Source: Avena insularis (Eukaryota > Streptophyta > Magnoliopsida > Poales > Poaceae). Taken from it: a DNA stretch of 64,000 nucleotides. The position numbers were made by a program, and so were the translations under genes. Under the pieces are notes generated by a model, which saw nothing but the letters and a program-made list of their open reading frames with translations, searched no databases and had not been told where the DNA came from. Below, piece by piece: positions 11,703 through 22,872 of this stretch (position 1 is the first letter of the stretch; each line of letters starts with the position of its first letter). Location of the stretch: positions 86,666,684-86,730,683 of the forward strand of contig CM042685.1 of the NCBI GenBank assembly GCA_023614405.1, in the 5' to 3' direction.

Positions 11703-12364
11703 TAGTTGAAGCTGGTGGACGACAACCATGGAGCAGCGTCAGTGACCTTGATGCAATACAGGTGATGATGGAGATCATGTTCGTGCTTGAAGGTGGAGAT
11801 CGGAAGCACAAATAAGAAAGGCCATATCATATCACATATTATGAATTGCATGTGATGTTAATCCTTTATGCATCTTGTATTGCTTAGTTAACAACGGTAG
11901 CATTATAAGATGATCCCTCAAGCACACAAATTTCAAGTTTTAAAGTGTTCATCCTTAGTTAGCACTGTTGCTAAAGCTTGTTGTTTCGAAGCACCACGTG
12001 ATGATCGGGTGTGTTAGATTCTGCAAGTGTATACAACATGAGCAAGCCAGTTTTGCTAATGCGTAAGCTAAGGTTTGATCTTGATGAGCCTAGCATGTAC
12101 AGACATGGTCTTGGAACACGGATCACCGAAAGGTAAAGCATGAATCATATAGTAGATATGATGAACATGTCGATTGTTCGCCATTGAAGCTACATCAACT
12201 CTCGTGATGATCGGTTTTGATGTGGTGGATTGCTTCGTGTGATCACTAAAACAATGTGAGGGATATTGTTTTGAGTGGGAGTTCACCTAGATTAATTTAA
12301 CTATTAATTAGAACTCAATTTGTCATAAACTTAGTCTAAACTATTGCAAATATGTTGTAGATCA
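11703..12364 (+). other. Remaining untranslated leader of Copia A
   Basis: This is homologous to 55056-55717 of Copia C and to the reverse complement of 39266-39890 of Copia B. No ORF is conserved among the three copies. It ends at the gag start ATG at 12365. Confidence 0.8.
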
Positions 12365-13292
12365 ATGGCAGCCCCTACCATCAATTTTAATGTGTTCCTA
12401 GAGAAAGAAAAGTTGAAAAACAATGGAAGCAACTTCGCGGATTGGTTCCGCAATTTGAGGATTGTCCTCAATGCTGGTAATTTGACCTATGTGCTGGATG
12501 CACCGTTGGGTGACCCACTGATGCTATCGATGAGGTGAAGAATGTTTTCCTCGCTCTAAGAATCAGTACTCCACAGTTCAGTGTGCTATCTTGTATGGTT
12601 TGGAATCGGAGCTTCAGAAAAGGTTTGAGAATTCAGACCCACATGATATTGTCCGTGAACTCAAAATGATATTTGAGGCTCACGCGGCAGTTGAAAGTTA
12701 TGAGGCTTCTGAAAAGTTCTTTAACTACAAGATGGAAGAGGGCAGCTCCGTCAGTGAGCATGTGCTTAAGATGTCTGGGCACGCAAACAAACTCCAAGGT
12801 TTGGGTATAGTGATTCCTAATTCTTTGGGGATACATCGTGTCCTCCAATCACTACCACCAAGTTACAAGAACTTTGTGATGAACTACAATATGCAAAACA
12901 TGGACAAGACGTTGCCAGAACTCTTCTCCATGTTGAAATCTGGAGAAGTGGAGATCAAGAAAGAGCATCAAGTGTTGTTGGTCAATAAGACCACCAAATT
13001 CAAGAAAGGCAAGTCTAAGCAAAAGGGACACTTCAAGAAGGGTGGTAAGAAAGTTATCGACCGACGAAGAAGACCAAGGCTGGACCTAAGCCTGATACTG
13101 AGTGCTTTTACTGCAAGCAAGAGGGTCACTGGAAGCGGAATTGCCCAAAGTACTTGGCGGATTTGAAGAACGGCAACATCAAGAAGAAATGTATATCCGA
13201 TATACATGTTATTGATGTGTATCTCACTAGTACTCGTAGTAATGCCTGTGTATTTGATACTGGTTTGGTTGCTCATATTTGTAACTCAAACA
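12365..13292 (+). pseudogene. gag: gag and protease start of Copia A, frameshifted
   Basis: The start ATG at 12365 gives AAPTINFNVFLEKEKLKNNG, the same N-terminus as in B and C. Against B and C there are four frame changes: a 7-bp loss near 12518, a 1-bp loss near 12558, a 1-bp loss near 13061 and a 1-bp gain near 13290. The zinc knuckle CFYCKQEGHWKRNC (CX2CX4HX4C, from 13103) and the protease motif VFDTG (from 13250) are therefore in a different frame from both the gag body and the rest of pol. Gag packages the RNA in virus-like particles, and the aspartic protease processes the polyprotein. Neither can be made here. Confidence 0.9.
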
Positions 13293-16200
13293 AAGTCTTG
13301 CCGGAATAAACGGAAGCTAGCGAAGAACAAGGTGATGATGCGCGTTGGAAACGGATCAAAGGTTGATGTGATCGCGGTCGGCACGCTACCTCTTCATCTA
13401 CCATCGGGATTAGTTTTATACTTAAATAATTGTTATTTGGTGCCTGCGTTGAGCATGAACATTATATCGGGATCTTGTTTATTGCGAGACGGTTACTTGT
13501 TTAAATCCGAGAACAATGGTTGTTTGATTTATATGAGTAATATGTTTTATGCACATGCACCTTTGATAGATGGTCTATTCTTATTGAATCTCGATAGTGG
13601 AAATACACATATTAATAACATTGAAGCTAAACGTTTGAAATTGAGCGATAACTCGACTTATATGTGGCACTGTCGTCTTGGTCATATCAGAGTGAAGCAT
13701 ATGAAGAAACTCCATTCCGATGGACTTCTTGAATCACTTGATTTTGAATCACTTGAAAGATGCGAAGCATGTCTGATGGGTAAAATGACTAAGACTCCAT
13801 TTTCTGGTATGATGGAGCGAGCTACAGACATATTGGAAATCATACATACCGATGTGTGTGGACCAATGAGTGTAGCATCGCGCGGTGGTTATCGTTATGT
13901 TCTTACCTTCACAGATGACTTGAGTAGATATGGGTATATCTATTTCATGAAACATAAGTCCGAAACTTTCGAGAAGTTTAAGGAATTTCAAAGTGAGGTA
14001 GAGAATCAACGTAACAAGAAGATTAAATTTCTATGTTCTGATTGTGGAGGTGAATATCTAAGTTACGAGTTTGGCGAGCATTTGAAGAAATGCGGAATAC
14101 TTTCACAATTGACACCGCCGGGAACACCACAGCGAAATGGTGTGTCCGAACGTCGTAATCGAACTCTCTTAGATATGGTTCATTTTATGATATCACTTAC
14201 AGATTTACCGCTATCGTTTTGGGGTTATGCATTAGAAACAGCCGCATTCACTTTAAATAGGGCACCATCTAAATCCGTTGAAACGACACCGTATGAATTA
14301 CGGTTTGGGAAGAAACCTAAATTGTCGTTCCTTAAAGTTTGGGGTTGCGAAGCCTTTGTAAAGAAGTTACAACCGGACAAGCTTGAACCCAAAGCGGAAA
14401 AATGCGTCTTCATAGGATACCCAAAGGAAATTATTGGGTATACCTTCTATCATAGATCTGAAGGCAAAATCTTCGTTGCCAAGAATGGATCCTTTTTAGA
14501 GAAGGAATTTCTCTCGAAAGAAGTGACTGGAAGGAAAGTAGAACTCGACGAGGTTGTTGAACCTTCTCTTGAACTTGCGAGTAGCACAGAACCGGAAGAA
14601 GTTCCTGTGATGCCTACACCAGTAAGAGAGGAAACTAATGATGATAATCATGAAACTTCGGTTGAAGTTGCTACAGAGCCTCGCAGGTCAACGAGAACTC
14701 GTACCACTCCTGATTGGTATGATCCCGTTATGAGTGTCATGTTGGTGGACAACACCGATGACCCTGCGACATATGAGGAAGCGATGATGAGCCCAGATTC
14801 CAATAAATGGCAAGAAGCCATGAAATCCGAGATTGGATCCATGTACAAAAACCAAGTATGGACTTTGGTGGACTTACCGGATGGCCGGAAGGCTGTCGAG
14901 AACAAATGGATTTTCAAGAAGAAAACAGATGCTGATGGTAATGTAACTGTCTATAAAGCTCGACTTGTCGCAAAAGGGTTTCGACAAATTCAAGGAGTTG
15001 ACTACGATGAGACTTTCTCACCAGTAGTGAAGCTAAAGTCTGTGAGGATTATGTTAGCAATCGCTGCATATTACGATTATGAAATATGGCAGATGGATGT
15101 CAAAACAGCGTTCCTCAATGGAGACATTGATGAAGAATTGTATATGATGCAACCCAAAGGTTTTGTTGATCCTAAAGATGCTAACAAGGTATGCAAACTT
15201 CAAAGGTCCATATATGGATTGAAGCAAGTGTCCCGAAGTTGGAATCAACGTTTTGATAAGGTAATCAAAAGTTTTGGTTTTATACAAACTTATGGAGAAG
15301 CTTGTATTTACAAGAAAGTGAGTGGGAGCTCTGTAGAATTATTAATACTATATGTAGATGACATATTGTTCATTGGGAATGATGTAGACCTTCTTAATAG
15401 TGTCAAGGAATATTTGAATACTAGTTTTTCAATGAAAGATCTTGGCGAAGCATCTTACATATTAGGCATAAAGATTTATAGAGATAGATCGAGACGCCTA
15501 ATATCATTGTCACAAAGTACATATTTGGACAAAATTCTAAAGAGGTTTGGAATGGAAGATAGCAAGAAAGGGTTCTTGCCCATGTTGCCCAATATGACCT
15601 TGAGTAAAACTCAAAGTCCAGCAATGGCAGAAGATAGAGAAAGGATGAGTAAGACTCCCTATGCCTCAGTCATAGGATCTCTAATGTATGCCATGCTATG
15701 TACTAGACCCGACATTGCATATGCTGTTAGTTTAACTAACAGATATCAAAGTGATCCAGGAGTGGATCATTGGACAACGGTCAAATACATCCTTAAGTAC
15801 TTGATAAGAACTAAGGATATGGTTCTTTCTTATGGAGGTGATGAAAAGCTCGTTGTTAATGGTTACACCGATGCTAGTTCGAACACCGATCCGGATGATT
15901 CTAAATCACAATCTGGATACATATTTATTTTGAATGGTGCAGCAGTTAGCTGGAGGAGTGCAAAGCAAAGCATTGTGGCGAGATCTTCAACTGAATCGGA
16001 ATACATAGCTGCTTCGGAGGCTTCACAAGAAGCGATATGGATGAAGGAGTTCATTACAGAGCTCGGTGTGGTTCTAAGTGCGCTGGACCCAATGTCTATC
16101 TACTATGATAACATGGGCGCCATAGCCAATGCGCAAGAACCAAGGTCACACAAGAAGCTGAAGCACATCAAGCTATGTTTTCACGCTATTCGAGAACATG

Positions 16201-16334
16201 TCCAAGATGGAGACATAAAGATTTGCAAAGTACACACAGATCTGAATGTGGCGGATCCGTTGACTAAACCTCTCCCGAGGGCAAAACATGACCAACACCA
16301 AACTTCCATGGGTGTTCGGTATATTACCATGTAA
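13293..16334 (+). CDS. pol: pol of Copia A: integrase, reverse transcriptase, RNase H (open frame)
   Basis: The frame is open to the stop at 16332-16334, about 1010 codons without interruption. In order it shows a pre-integrase zinc region (MWHCRLGHIRVKHM ... CEACLMGK); an integrase core with the three acidic positions in HTDVCGPM, SDCGGEY and NGVSERRNRT; a long linker; RT blocks (KARLVAKGF, DVKTAFLNGDIDEELYM, LYVDDILFIGND with the YVDD catalytic pair); and RNase H (GYTDAS, then STESEYIA). It lacks its own start codon, since it is normally made as part of the gag-pol polyprotein. Because gag and protease are frameshifted and the 5' LTR lacks a promoter, expression is unlikely. The homologous regions of B and C are full of stops. 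Confidence 0.9.
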   Translation, partial: KSCRNKRKLAKNKVMMRVGNGSKVDVIAVGTLPLHLPSGLVLYLNNCYLVPALSMNIISGSCLLRDGYLFKSENNGCLIYMSNMFYAHAPLIDGLFLLNLDSGNTHINNIEAKRLKLSDNSTYMWHCRLGHIRVKHMKKLHSDGLLESLDFESLERCEACLMGKMTKTPFSGMMERATDILEIIHTDVCGPMSVASRGGYRYVLTFTDDLSRYGYIYFMKHKSETFEKFKEFQSEVENQRNKKIKFLCSDCGGEYLSYEFGEHLKKCGILSQLTPPGTPQRNGVSERRNRTLLDMVHFMISLTDLPLSFWGYALETAAFTLNRAPSKSVETTPYELRFGKKPKLSFLKVWGCEAFVKKLQPDKLEPKAEKCVFIGYPKEIIGYTFYHRSEGKIFVAKNGSFLEKEFLSKEVTGRKVELDEVVEPSLELASSTEPEEVPVMPTPVREETNDDNHETSVEVATEPRRSTRTRTTPDWYDPVMSVMLVDNTDDPATYEEAMMSPDSNKWQEAMKSEIGSMYKNQVWTLVDLPDGRKAVENKWIFKKKTDADGNVTVYKARLVAKGFRQIQGVDYDETFSPVVKLKSVRIMLAIAAYYDYEIWQMDVKTAFLNGDIDEELYMMQPKGFVDPKDANKVCKLQRSIYGLKQVSRSWNQRFDKVIKSFGFIQTYGEACIYKKVSGSSVELLILYVDDILFIGNDVDLLNSVKEYLNTSFSMKDLGEASYILGIKIYRDRSRRLISLSQSTYLDKILKRFGMEDSKKGFLPMLPNMTLSKTQSPAMAEDRERMSKTPYASVIGSLMYAMLCTRPDIAYAVSLTNRYQSDPGVDHWTTVKYILKYLIRTKDMVLSYGGDEKLVVNGYTDASSNTDPDDSKSQSGYIFILNGAAVSWRSAKQSIVARSSTESEYIAASEASQEAIWMKEFITELGVVLSALDPMSIYYDNMGAIANAQEPRSHKKLKHIKLCFHAIREHVQDGDIKICKVHTDLNVADPLTKPLPRAKHDQHQTSMGVRYITM

Positions 16335-16355
16335 TCTAGATTAGTTGACTCTAGT

Positions 16356-16368
16356 GCAAGTGGGAGAC
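16356..16368 (+). promoter_or_regulatory. Polypurine tract of Copia A
   Basis: GCAAGTGGGAGAC directly precedes the 3' LTR; the same sequence precedes the 3' LTR of C (59726-59738), and its complement follows that of B. It primes plus-strand DNA synthesis in LTR retrotransposons. Confidence 0.75.
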
Positions 16369-18301
16369 TGTTGGAGATATGCCCTAGAGGCAGTAATAAA
16401 TATAGTTATTATTATACCTTTGTGTTTATGATAAATGTTTACATTCATGCTATAACAATATTAACAAGGAAACATTAATACTTGCGTGATTTGTAAACTA
16501 AATCAGAGTCCCTAGTAAAGCCTCTTCATAATACTAGCTTGTTGGTTAATAGATGATTGTGGTTTCCCTATCATGAACATTGAGATGTTATTAACAACAA
16601 GATCATATCATTAGGAGAATGGTATGATGGACATACTCCTATAGATAAGCGTAGCATAAAGATCAAGTCATTTTAATAGTTCAATTGCTATATGCTTTCT
16701 GATACATAGTAACCTAATTCCTTCGACCATGATATCATGTTTATCACCATCACTGGAAGGATGCCTTGATGACATCAAACACCACACCGTAACTGGGTGG
16801 CTATAAAGGTGGAATTGAGTGTTTGGAAAGTATGGGTTGAGACACGTGAATCAAGAGTGGGATTTGTCCATCCATATGACAGATAGATATACTCTGGGCC
16901 CTCTCGGTGGAATGTCATCCAATTAGCTTGCAAGCATGTGACTATCTCACAAGGGATCACATACCACAGGAACGAGAAAAGAGTACTTATCAGTAACGAG
17001 GTTGAACTAGGTATGCAAAGATACCGACGATCAAAACCTCGGATAAGTAAACTATCGTGAGACAAAGGGAAATTGGTATCGTATGTAAGTGGTTCATTCG
17101 ATCGCAAAGTAATCGTAGAAATATGTGGGAGCCATATGAATTTCCAGATTCCTCTATTGGTTATTGTTCGGAGAAGTGTCTCGATCATGTCCGCATAATT
17201 CACGAACCATAGGGAGACACACTTAAGGATTCGATGTTGTTTAAGTAGTTATGGAATGATGAGTAAGAGACCGAATATTGTTCGGAGTATCGGATGGGAT
17301 CCAGGATATCACGAGGAGATCCGGAATGGTCCGGAGAATAAGATTCATATAAGGAAAGTCATGTTTCGGGGGTTGGAGAATGGTTCCAGTGTTTTCATCG
17401 GGAATGTTCTAGAAGGTTCCGGAATGTCCGGCACTCCGGAGGGGAAGGGTACATGAATGCGTCATTACAAGTTGGAACGGTTGCATCATGTACTAGGTGT
17501 CATCGCTGAACAAAATAAAGGGATAAATCAAATCCTAGTTTGAAAAGTCAAACGCCAATTTGAAAAGTCAAACGGCTATTTTGTTTGGTGGAGGGAGAGT
17601 AGGAAACCTACTTGGGGAGGAAGTCCCTCTCCCTCCACCGCCGGCCCATGGAGACCGAGTTGGGGAGGGACTCCCCTCCCCTTGGCGCGCCCCCTCCACC
17701 TATATAAGGAGGGGCAGGGCTGCCCCTCCAAGACCTACACCTTGCCCCTCTAAACCCTAACCCTAGCCACCGCCGCCCACCATAGCCGCCGCCGCCCTAG
17801 GGTTTCTCCCAAGCCGCCGAGTTGGGGCTTCTACTTGCCCTAGACTCCAGCCTAGCTCCCTCTACTTGGTGTGTCTAAACCCTAGATCACCGAGGGCTCT
17901 CTCATAGTCCACCATACTCGCTCCGGCTTAAGGCGAAGCCCTGCGAGATCTCCCCTCTACTTCCGGTACCACGCCGTCATGCTGCCGGAATCGCGAGGAG
18001 AGTGCTACAACCTCTGCTGCCTGCTGGAAGAAGGGAGAGGAAGGTCTTCATCGAGTATCGAATGTGTGACCGACTGCGGGAGCACTGCCGGAAGGCGGCG
18101 CCGGAAGGATCGTCTACACGATCTTGAGATCGGGAAGAGTACGACTACATCGCCCACGAGAATCCGCTCTCGTTAACCGCTTTGGAATCTTCGAGGGTGA
18201 GTTCCCCTATCGACTCGTTGCTACAATCTAGTAGATAGATCTTGGCTTGTTTGTTTGCATGCGATAGAAATTTTTTGTTTTCCATGCTATGAACCCCTAC
18301 A
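16369..18301 (+). repeat. 3' LTR of Copia A, complete
   Basis: The LTR runs TGTTGG...CCTACA, 1933 bp, followed by the target duplication CTCAA. A TATA box (TATATAAGG at 17701) lies within the GC-rich part, between CCCCTCCACC and a GGGGCAGG stretch. The same promoter region in the 5' LTR was deleted. Confidence 0.95.
17701..17709 (+). promoter_or_regulatory. TATA box in the Copia A 3' LTR
   Basis: TATATAAGG lies in the corresponding place to TATAAAA at 53929 in the Copia C 5' LTR. In a 3' LTR it could only drive transcription outward into the second part of the transposase gene. Confidence 0.55.
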
Positions 18302-18306
18302 CTCAA

Positions 18307-20745
18307 TCCGTTCGGTAGCCAGAGCAGCACACACAGCACTTGGCCCGTGTTTGTATGGATGTACAACCTCCCTCCATGGTTGTGCATGAAGAAGAAGTAC
18401 ATACAAATGAGTATGCTAATTCAAGGGCCGAAACAACATGGTACTGACATCAATCTGTATCTCGGGCTGTTGAAAGAGGATCTAGCCACGTTATGGGAAT
18501 CTGGAGCGAATACTTACGACGCCGTCGCACAAGATTATTTCACTATGACAGCCGCGTTGGTCACTACGTGCAAGACTATACAGGTTGCGGGTATATCGTG
18601 CGGCAGGTTATACAAGGATTCTACGCATGCATTAGGTGCATGGATAACACAAGCTATCTCAAAGTAGAGAAAGATCCAGGGTCATTGAAAACCGTGTTCA
18701 TGGCGCACCGGAGGTGGCTCGGCAAGAATGATCCATGGAGAAAACGTGGAGACCTGTTCGATGGCAAATCCGAGACCCGAGGAATCCCAGAGCATAGGAG
18801 CAGCGAAGAAGTGGAAGAGTTGCTGAAAAACTGGAAAGATTGTCCTAAGCCTAGAAAGAAGCAAAAGAGGCAGCAACAAGACAAGCCGCTGATGAAGGTA
18901 TGGAAAACAAGGTCTGTTTTCTGGGAGTTGCCATACTGGAAGTTTCTCCGCATGCCTCATAGCCTCGACATCATGCATATCACGAAAAACATGTGCGAGA
19001 GTCTGGTCGCCACCATAATCAACATGCCAGATAGGACGAAAGATGGTCCGAAAGCAAGGCACGACCTTATACGCTTGGGTATCCGAAAGGAGCTTCACGA
19101 AGAACGCACTACTCCTGATGATCAGGAAGATGATGATGATCATGAGTCGGAGACGACACAAGGTCATCGGAAGGGTAAAAAGTTCAAGAAGAACGAATAT
19201 TACTGCCCTCCTTCTTGTTTCACTCTAAGCCAAGATGAGATCAAACAATTTTTCAAGTGCCTTCTAGGAGTCAAATTTCCTTACAGCTACGCGGGCAAGA
19301 TAAGAATATACCTAGATGAGGCGAAGCAGAGGTTCAGTGGCATGAAGTCTCATGACTGTGCCATGCTAATGACGCAGGTACTTCCGGTCGCACTAAGAGG
19401 GATAATGGACGAGCATGTCCGTGAAACGTTATTTGGCCTCTGCAAGTTTTTCGACGTCATCTCTAGGAAGTCGATTGGCGTGAATCAGCTCGGGAGGCTA
19501 CAGGAGGAGATCGTGGTGATACTATGCGAGCTTGAGGTCTACTTCCCACCCGCATTCTTCGACATTATGGTGCATCTGCTAGTCCATGTCATGGAGGACA
19601 TCGTCCAACTCGGGCCGATGTTCCTCCGCAGCATGATGGCGTTCGAAAGGATGAACGGACACATCAAAGGATACGTTCACAACAGGTCCCGTCCAGATGG
19701 AAGCATAGACAAGGGATTTCTGGCCGAAGAGTGCATCTCTTTCTGCATGAATTATCTAGACATCGAGAACCCTGTCGGTCTTCCCGTCAATAGGCACCTT
19801 GGCAAGCTCGATGGATCTGGTCATCGAGAGGGTCATCGCATACTTCATGCAGACTTCGATTTTCAACGCGCAGACTTTGATCGAGCAAACCTCGTCGTGC
19901 TACAACATTTAGAACTGGTCGATCCTTGGGTATAGAAGCACAAAAGTTTAATCGAGAAGAAGTACAGTGACCGGGGCATACAGAGGACGCAGGGAGAAAT
20001 AATCAAAGAGCACAACTCAGATTTCACGCGTTGGTTTAGGCAGACGCTCCTTGATAATCCCCCGCGATCGCATTCTTCTGACACGGAAAAGATCATATTC
20101 ACCTTGTCGCAGGGACCGATGCAAAACCTGGTGACCTATCAGGCGTATGATATCAACGGCTACACATTCTACACGGAGGAAAAGGACAAGTGTGATTATC
20201 AGAACTCAGGCGTAACGTCGGAATTCTACACCGATGACAACGTGAAGGAAAGATTCTACAGAAGAATCGAGGAGATATGGGAGCTCGACTACTATGGAGA
20301 AAATGTGCCGATGTTCTGTGTCAGATGGGCAAAGAGTGTAGAAAGAGAAGACCGGTATTTCACAACCATGGTTATACCCAAAGCAGCCAAATCCAAGGCC
20401 GCCGGTGCAAACGTGGCCGCGAAAAATGAACCGTGGGTACTGGCTACCAAAGTGGACCAATGTTTTTTCATTACCGACCCGACAAAGCCTAGCCGTGCTG
20501 TCGTGAGGAGAGGAAAAAGAAACATCATCGGAATAGATGGAGTCGCCAACGAGCAAGACTTCGACCAGTACGGTGATCCAAAGATTGAAGATGACGACGA
20601 CTACGATGCAGCAACATACATCACAAGAAGAAAAAGGACAACCCTAACCAAAAAAGGTAGCCCGTTCGAAATAAGAAACATTAAAGTCCCGGGGCTAAAT
20701 TATTCAACCGGGACAAAGAAGGGAAAAAAGATTGTAAAACGCTAG
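18307..20745 (+). pseudogene. TNP2-type CACTA transposase of F, second part
   Basis: This continues the frame broken by Copia A, with PFGSQSSTHSTWPVFVWMYNLPPW and SMLIQGPKQHGTDINLYLG, the TNP2 core. A frameshift at about 18560-18570 (LVTT to VQDYTGCGY) moves it into the next frame. Then come the CIRCMDNT segment, FLRMPHSLDIMHITKN (TNP2 end), a DUF4218-like region (about 19380-19770, LPVALRGIMDEHV ... MMAFERMNGHIKGYV) and a DUF4216-like region (about 20130-20340, FYTEEKDKCDYQNSGV ... MFCVRWAK). A point stop (TAG) lies at 19933-19935. The basic tail ends at TAG 20743-20745. Joined with the first part the protein would be about 1160 residues, normal for grass TNP2. Confidence 0.9.
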
Positions 20746-20958
20746 CTCAACAAATATTGTAAAACGCGTGGTCAAAAAAGATTGTAATATTCATGGACAA
20801 ATTATTATGAAATTTATGACATATATAATCACTTTTGGGAATTTTTGGAATATTTAAAAGTATTTTTAAAAATAAAACAAAACTTGTATGGCATATATCA
20901 CCACTTTTGGGCATTTTTTGGAACATTTAAAAGTATTTTTAAAATAAAAATAAAAAAG
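20746..20958 (+). repeat. AT-rich 3' flank with a ~73-bp tandem duplication
   Basis: ATGACATATATAATCAC...TTTTTAAAAATAAAA (from 20816) is repeated as ATGGCATATATCACCAC...TTTTTAAAATAAAA (from 20888), about 73 bp apart with a few differences. It follows the transposase stop codon and precedes the tRNA-like segment. No gene is seen. Confidence 0.6.
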
Positions 20959-20990
20959 GGGGGCACCAGGATTCGAACCTGGGTGCTCAC
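20945..20990 (-). other. tRNA-like T-arm with downstream T-run
   Basis: Minus strand contains CCAGG-TTCGAAT-CCTGG (20982-20966), a perfect 5-bp stem with a canonical seven-base T-loop, which is also a Pol III B-box. It is followed by GTGCCCCCC and a T-rich run from about 20957 that resembles a Pol III terminator. Upstream minus-strand sequence does not give a convincing D-arm, anticodon arm or matching 5' acceptor strand, so this is a tRNA-derived fragment or a chance B-box and not a tRNA gene. Confidence 0.4.
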
Positions 20991-21087
20991 AAGTTTAGAA
21001 TAGAGCAGTGGGCAAATCCAGTGGGATAGGCTAGTGTAGCTTTTAGAGAGTGGGGCTGCAGTGTTCTTATACAGTCGTTAGAAGCCT

Positions 21088-21162
21088 ATAGGCGTAGCGC
21101 ACTAGCCCGGAGTGCGCTACATATATCCGTAGTGCACTATTCCCAAGTGCGCTATGCCTAAC
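21088..21162 (+). repeat. Internal copy of the subterminal palindrome motif in CACTA F
   Basis: GTAGCGCAC...GTGCGCTAC and GTAGTGCAC...GTGCGCTATG, the same motif class as the two terminal arrays, sit between the two genes just before the GC-rich leader of the second gene. Confidence 0.7.
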
Positions 21163-21169
21163 TGGCTTT

Positions 21170-21457
21170 ATCCACACGTGCGCTCGATCGAGCCCCCTCT
21201 CTCATCCCCATCTCTCCATCTCAGCCCGAGCACGAGCCCTTCCCGCGCCGCCGCCGCTCTCGATCCGCCGCCTCGCCAGCTCTGCCAGCAGCTGCCGCTC
21301 GAGGAGGAGGCCGTGGAGGAGGAGGCATGCCCGCGTCCGAGGAGGAGGAGGCCCGCCCGTGTCCGAGGAGGAGGAGGCCCGCGCGCGTCTGAGGAGGTGG
21401 AGTCCGCTGTCGTCCGCCCGTTGTCGTCTGCCCGCCATCGTCGTCCTTGTCTCAGAG
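21170..21457 (+). promoter_or_regulatory. GC-rich leader exon of the second CACTA F gene (predicted)
   Basis: This is a GC-rich stretch with GAGGAGGAGG repeats ending at CTCAGAG followed by GTGAGC (21458), a plausible donor. It holds an open frame of 113 codons, but the composition (simple GAG/CCG repeats) and the downstream structure suggest an untranslated or signal-poor leader and not a protein. The position matches that of the leader exon of the transposase gene. Confidence 0.35.
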
Positions 21458-22872
21458 GTGAGCTACTCCTACTTGGATCAATAATGAACAGATGAAAGTG
21501 CCTATTTTCTTTGCCCTAGAGAAGCTCTGGTGTAAACAATTAAACTATGCAAAATTGCCCATCCTTAGATCCTGCTCAACTTTGAAGTTATTCTAGATGC
21601 CTCCAAGTTGATGTTGATCTCGTACGCCTCAAATTGCACACTACTGATCAATTTTAGTAGTTTGTCACTAACCATTTCTGCATTGATTGAATCTCGAGTA
21701 ATAATTATTAGAACCAGAGATGTTCAAGTGTATATTGTGTACTAGAATTAGTAAAGGTGCATGCCATTGACCGAGATTGGTATTTGATGTTTTCATCCGT
21801 ACTGTACTAGAACCAGCACTGGTTCTTGGTCTGATCTGGTCTAATAATTATAATAACAGCGTATGCTATGAGAAATCACTCCTATTTTGTCCATTGAGGT
21901 TTGTGTATTTCAATTTAAAGTAGTTAGAATGGTGTAGTTGACTGAAATACAAGTTCTTCTGTCATGAATTTAAAGAGTAGAGGGATTAGAACATGCTCTA
22001 TCAATGTTTGTCAGTATCTAAAGATTATGAATGTTATTTCTATCATGGATAAGTACTGCATACAATATCTTTGCCCATTAAACCAAAATTGGACCAACTT
22101 TCATCTAGCATGATATTCTTAGGACTAACTGTTTGTGGTAGAATTTGCTGCAAGCTTGGAACAAAATTGGAAATAGTTAGATACAGTAGAGCTAAATTTA
22201 CATTGCTTGCTACAAGTTTGCAAGTTTATATGGTCATGATTTAGTGCTTCAGGTAGCAACTTCAGGTTTGCAAGTTTACATTTCAGTGTTTATTTCAGTC
22301 AAGATGATCTGGTCAAGTTTTCAATTAGAAGATTTCTTAGAGACAAACATTTAGGTTTAGTTAGTTGCTCTCAAGAAGTAGGTTACTGTTAGCAAGTAGT
22401 AGGGCTAGGTTCAGATTACAAGCAATATAAAATGTTTCCATCTTTTTAAGACATTGACTAGCTAGGTTCAGATTAGGGCTAGTGTTATGTAGAACAAGTT
22501 GCTATTGTGGTTCATGTCTTGCTTAAGGAAAGAAACAGAACAAGTTGGCAAACTGTAGGCAAAAGTGTTGTGTAAAACAAGTTGCTATTTTTTTGGCTAG
22601 CAGTAGGCAAAAGTTGGCAGGACAAGTGGGATTATCATCATCTACCACAATGCCAAATGCAGCCTAAGAGTGATTTTTATCTGCATAATTTTGATTGTTT
22701 TGGAAATTGGAGCATCAGCATCTTGAAAAGTGTTGGATTAAACTCTGCACTCTCTGAACCTTGCATTTAGTGTCTAGTTGCAGTTTCTGAATCTTGTATG
22801 CAGAAAAGTGTTCAGTATGCATATGCTGGCTTGTCTGAATTTTACATGCAGCAAATGACAGCAAGCATTAAA

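Larger units (their letters stand above)
10828..18301 (+). mobile_element. Angela/BARE-like Copia retrotransposon A, 5' deleted
   Basis: The 3' LTR (16369-18301, 1933 bp) runs from TGTTGGAGATATGCCC to CCCCTACA. The 5' LTR (10828-11702) starts TATTGGAG, so its TG is mutated to TA, and it lacks its 3' half. The internal order is gag, protease, integrase, RT and RNase H, as in Copia elements. A perfect CTCAA duplication flanks it. It sits in the TNP2 gene of CACTA F, so it is younger than F, which is younger than D. The deletion removed the promoter, the end of the 5' LTR and the primer site. Confidence 0.95.

Noticed and set aside
20960..21040. Complete tRNA gene
   Set aside because: Only the T-arm is convincing; no D-arm, anticodon stem or matching acceptor strand was found.
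21154..21495. 113-codon ORF with GAG/CCG repeats
   Set aside because: It overlaps a likely splice donor and is dominated by simple repeats; treated as leader exon.
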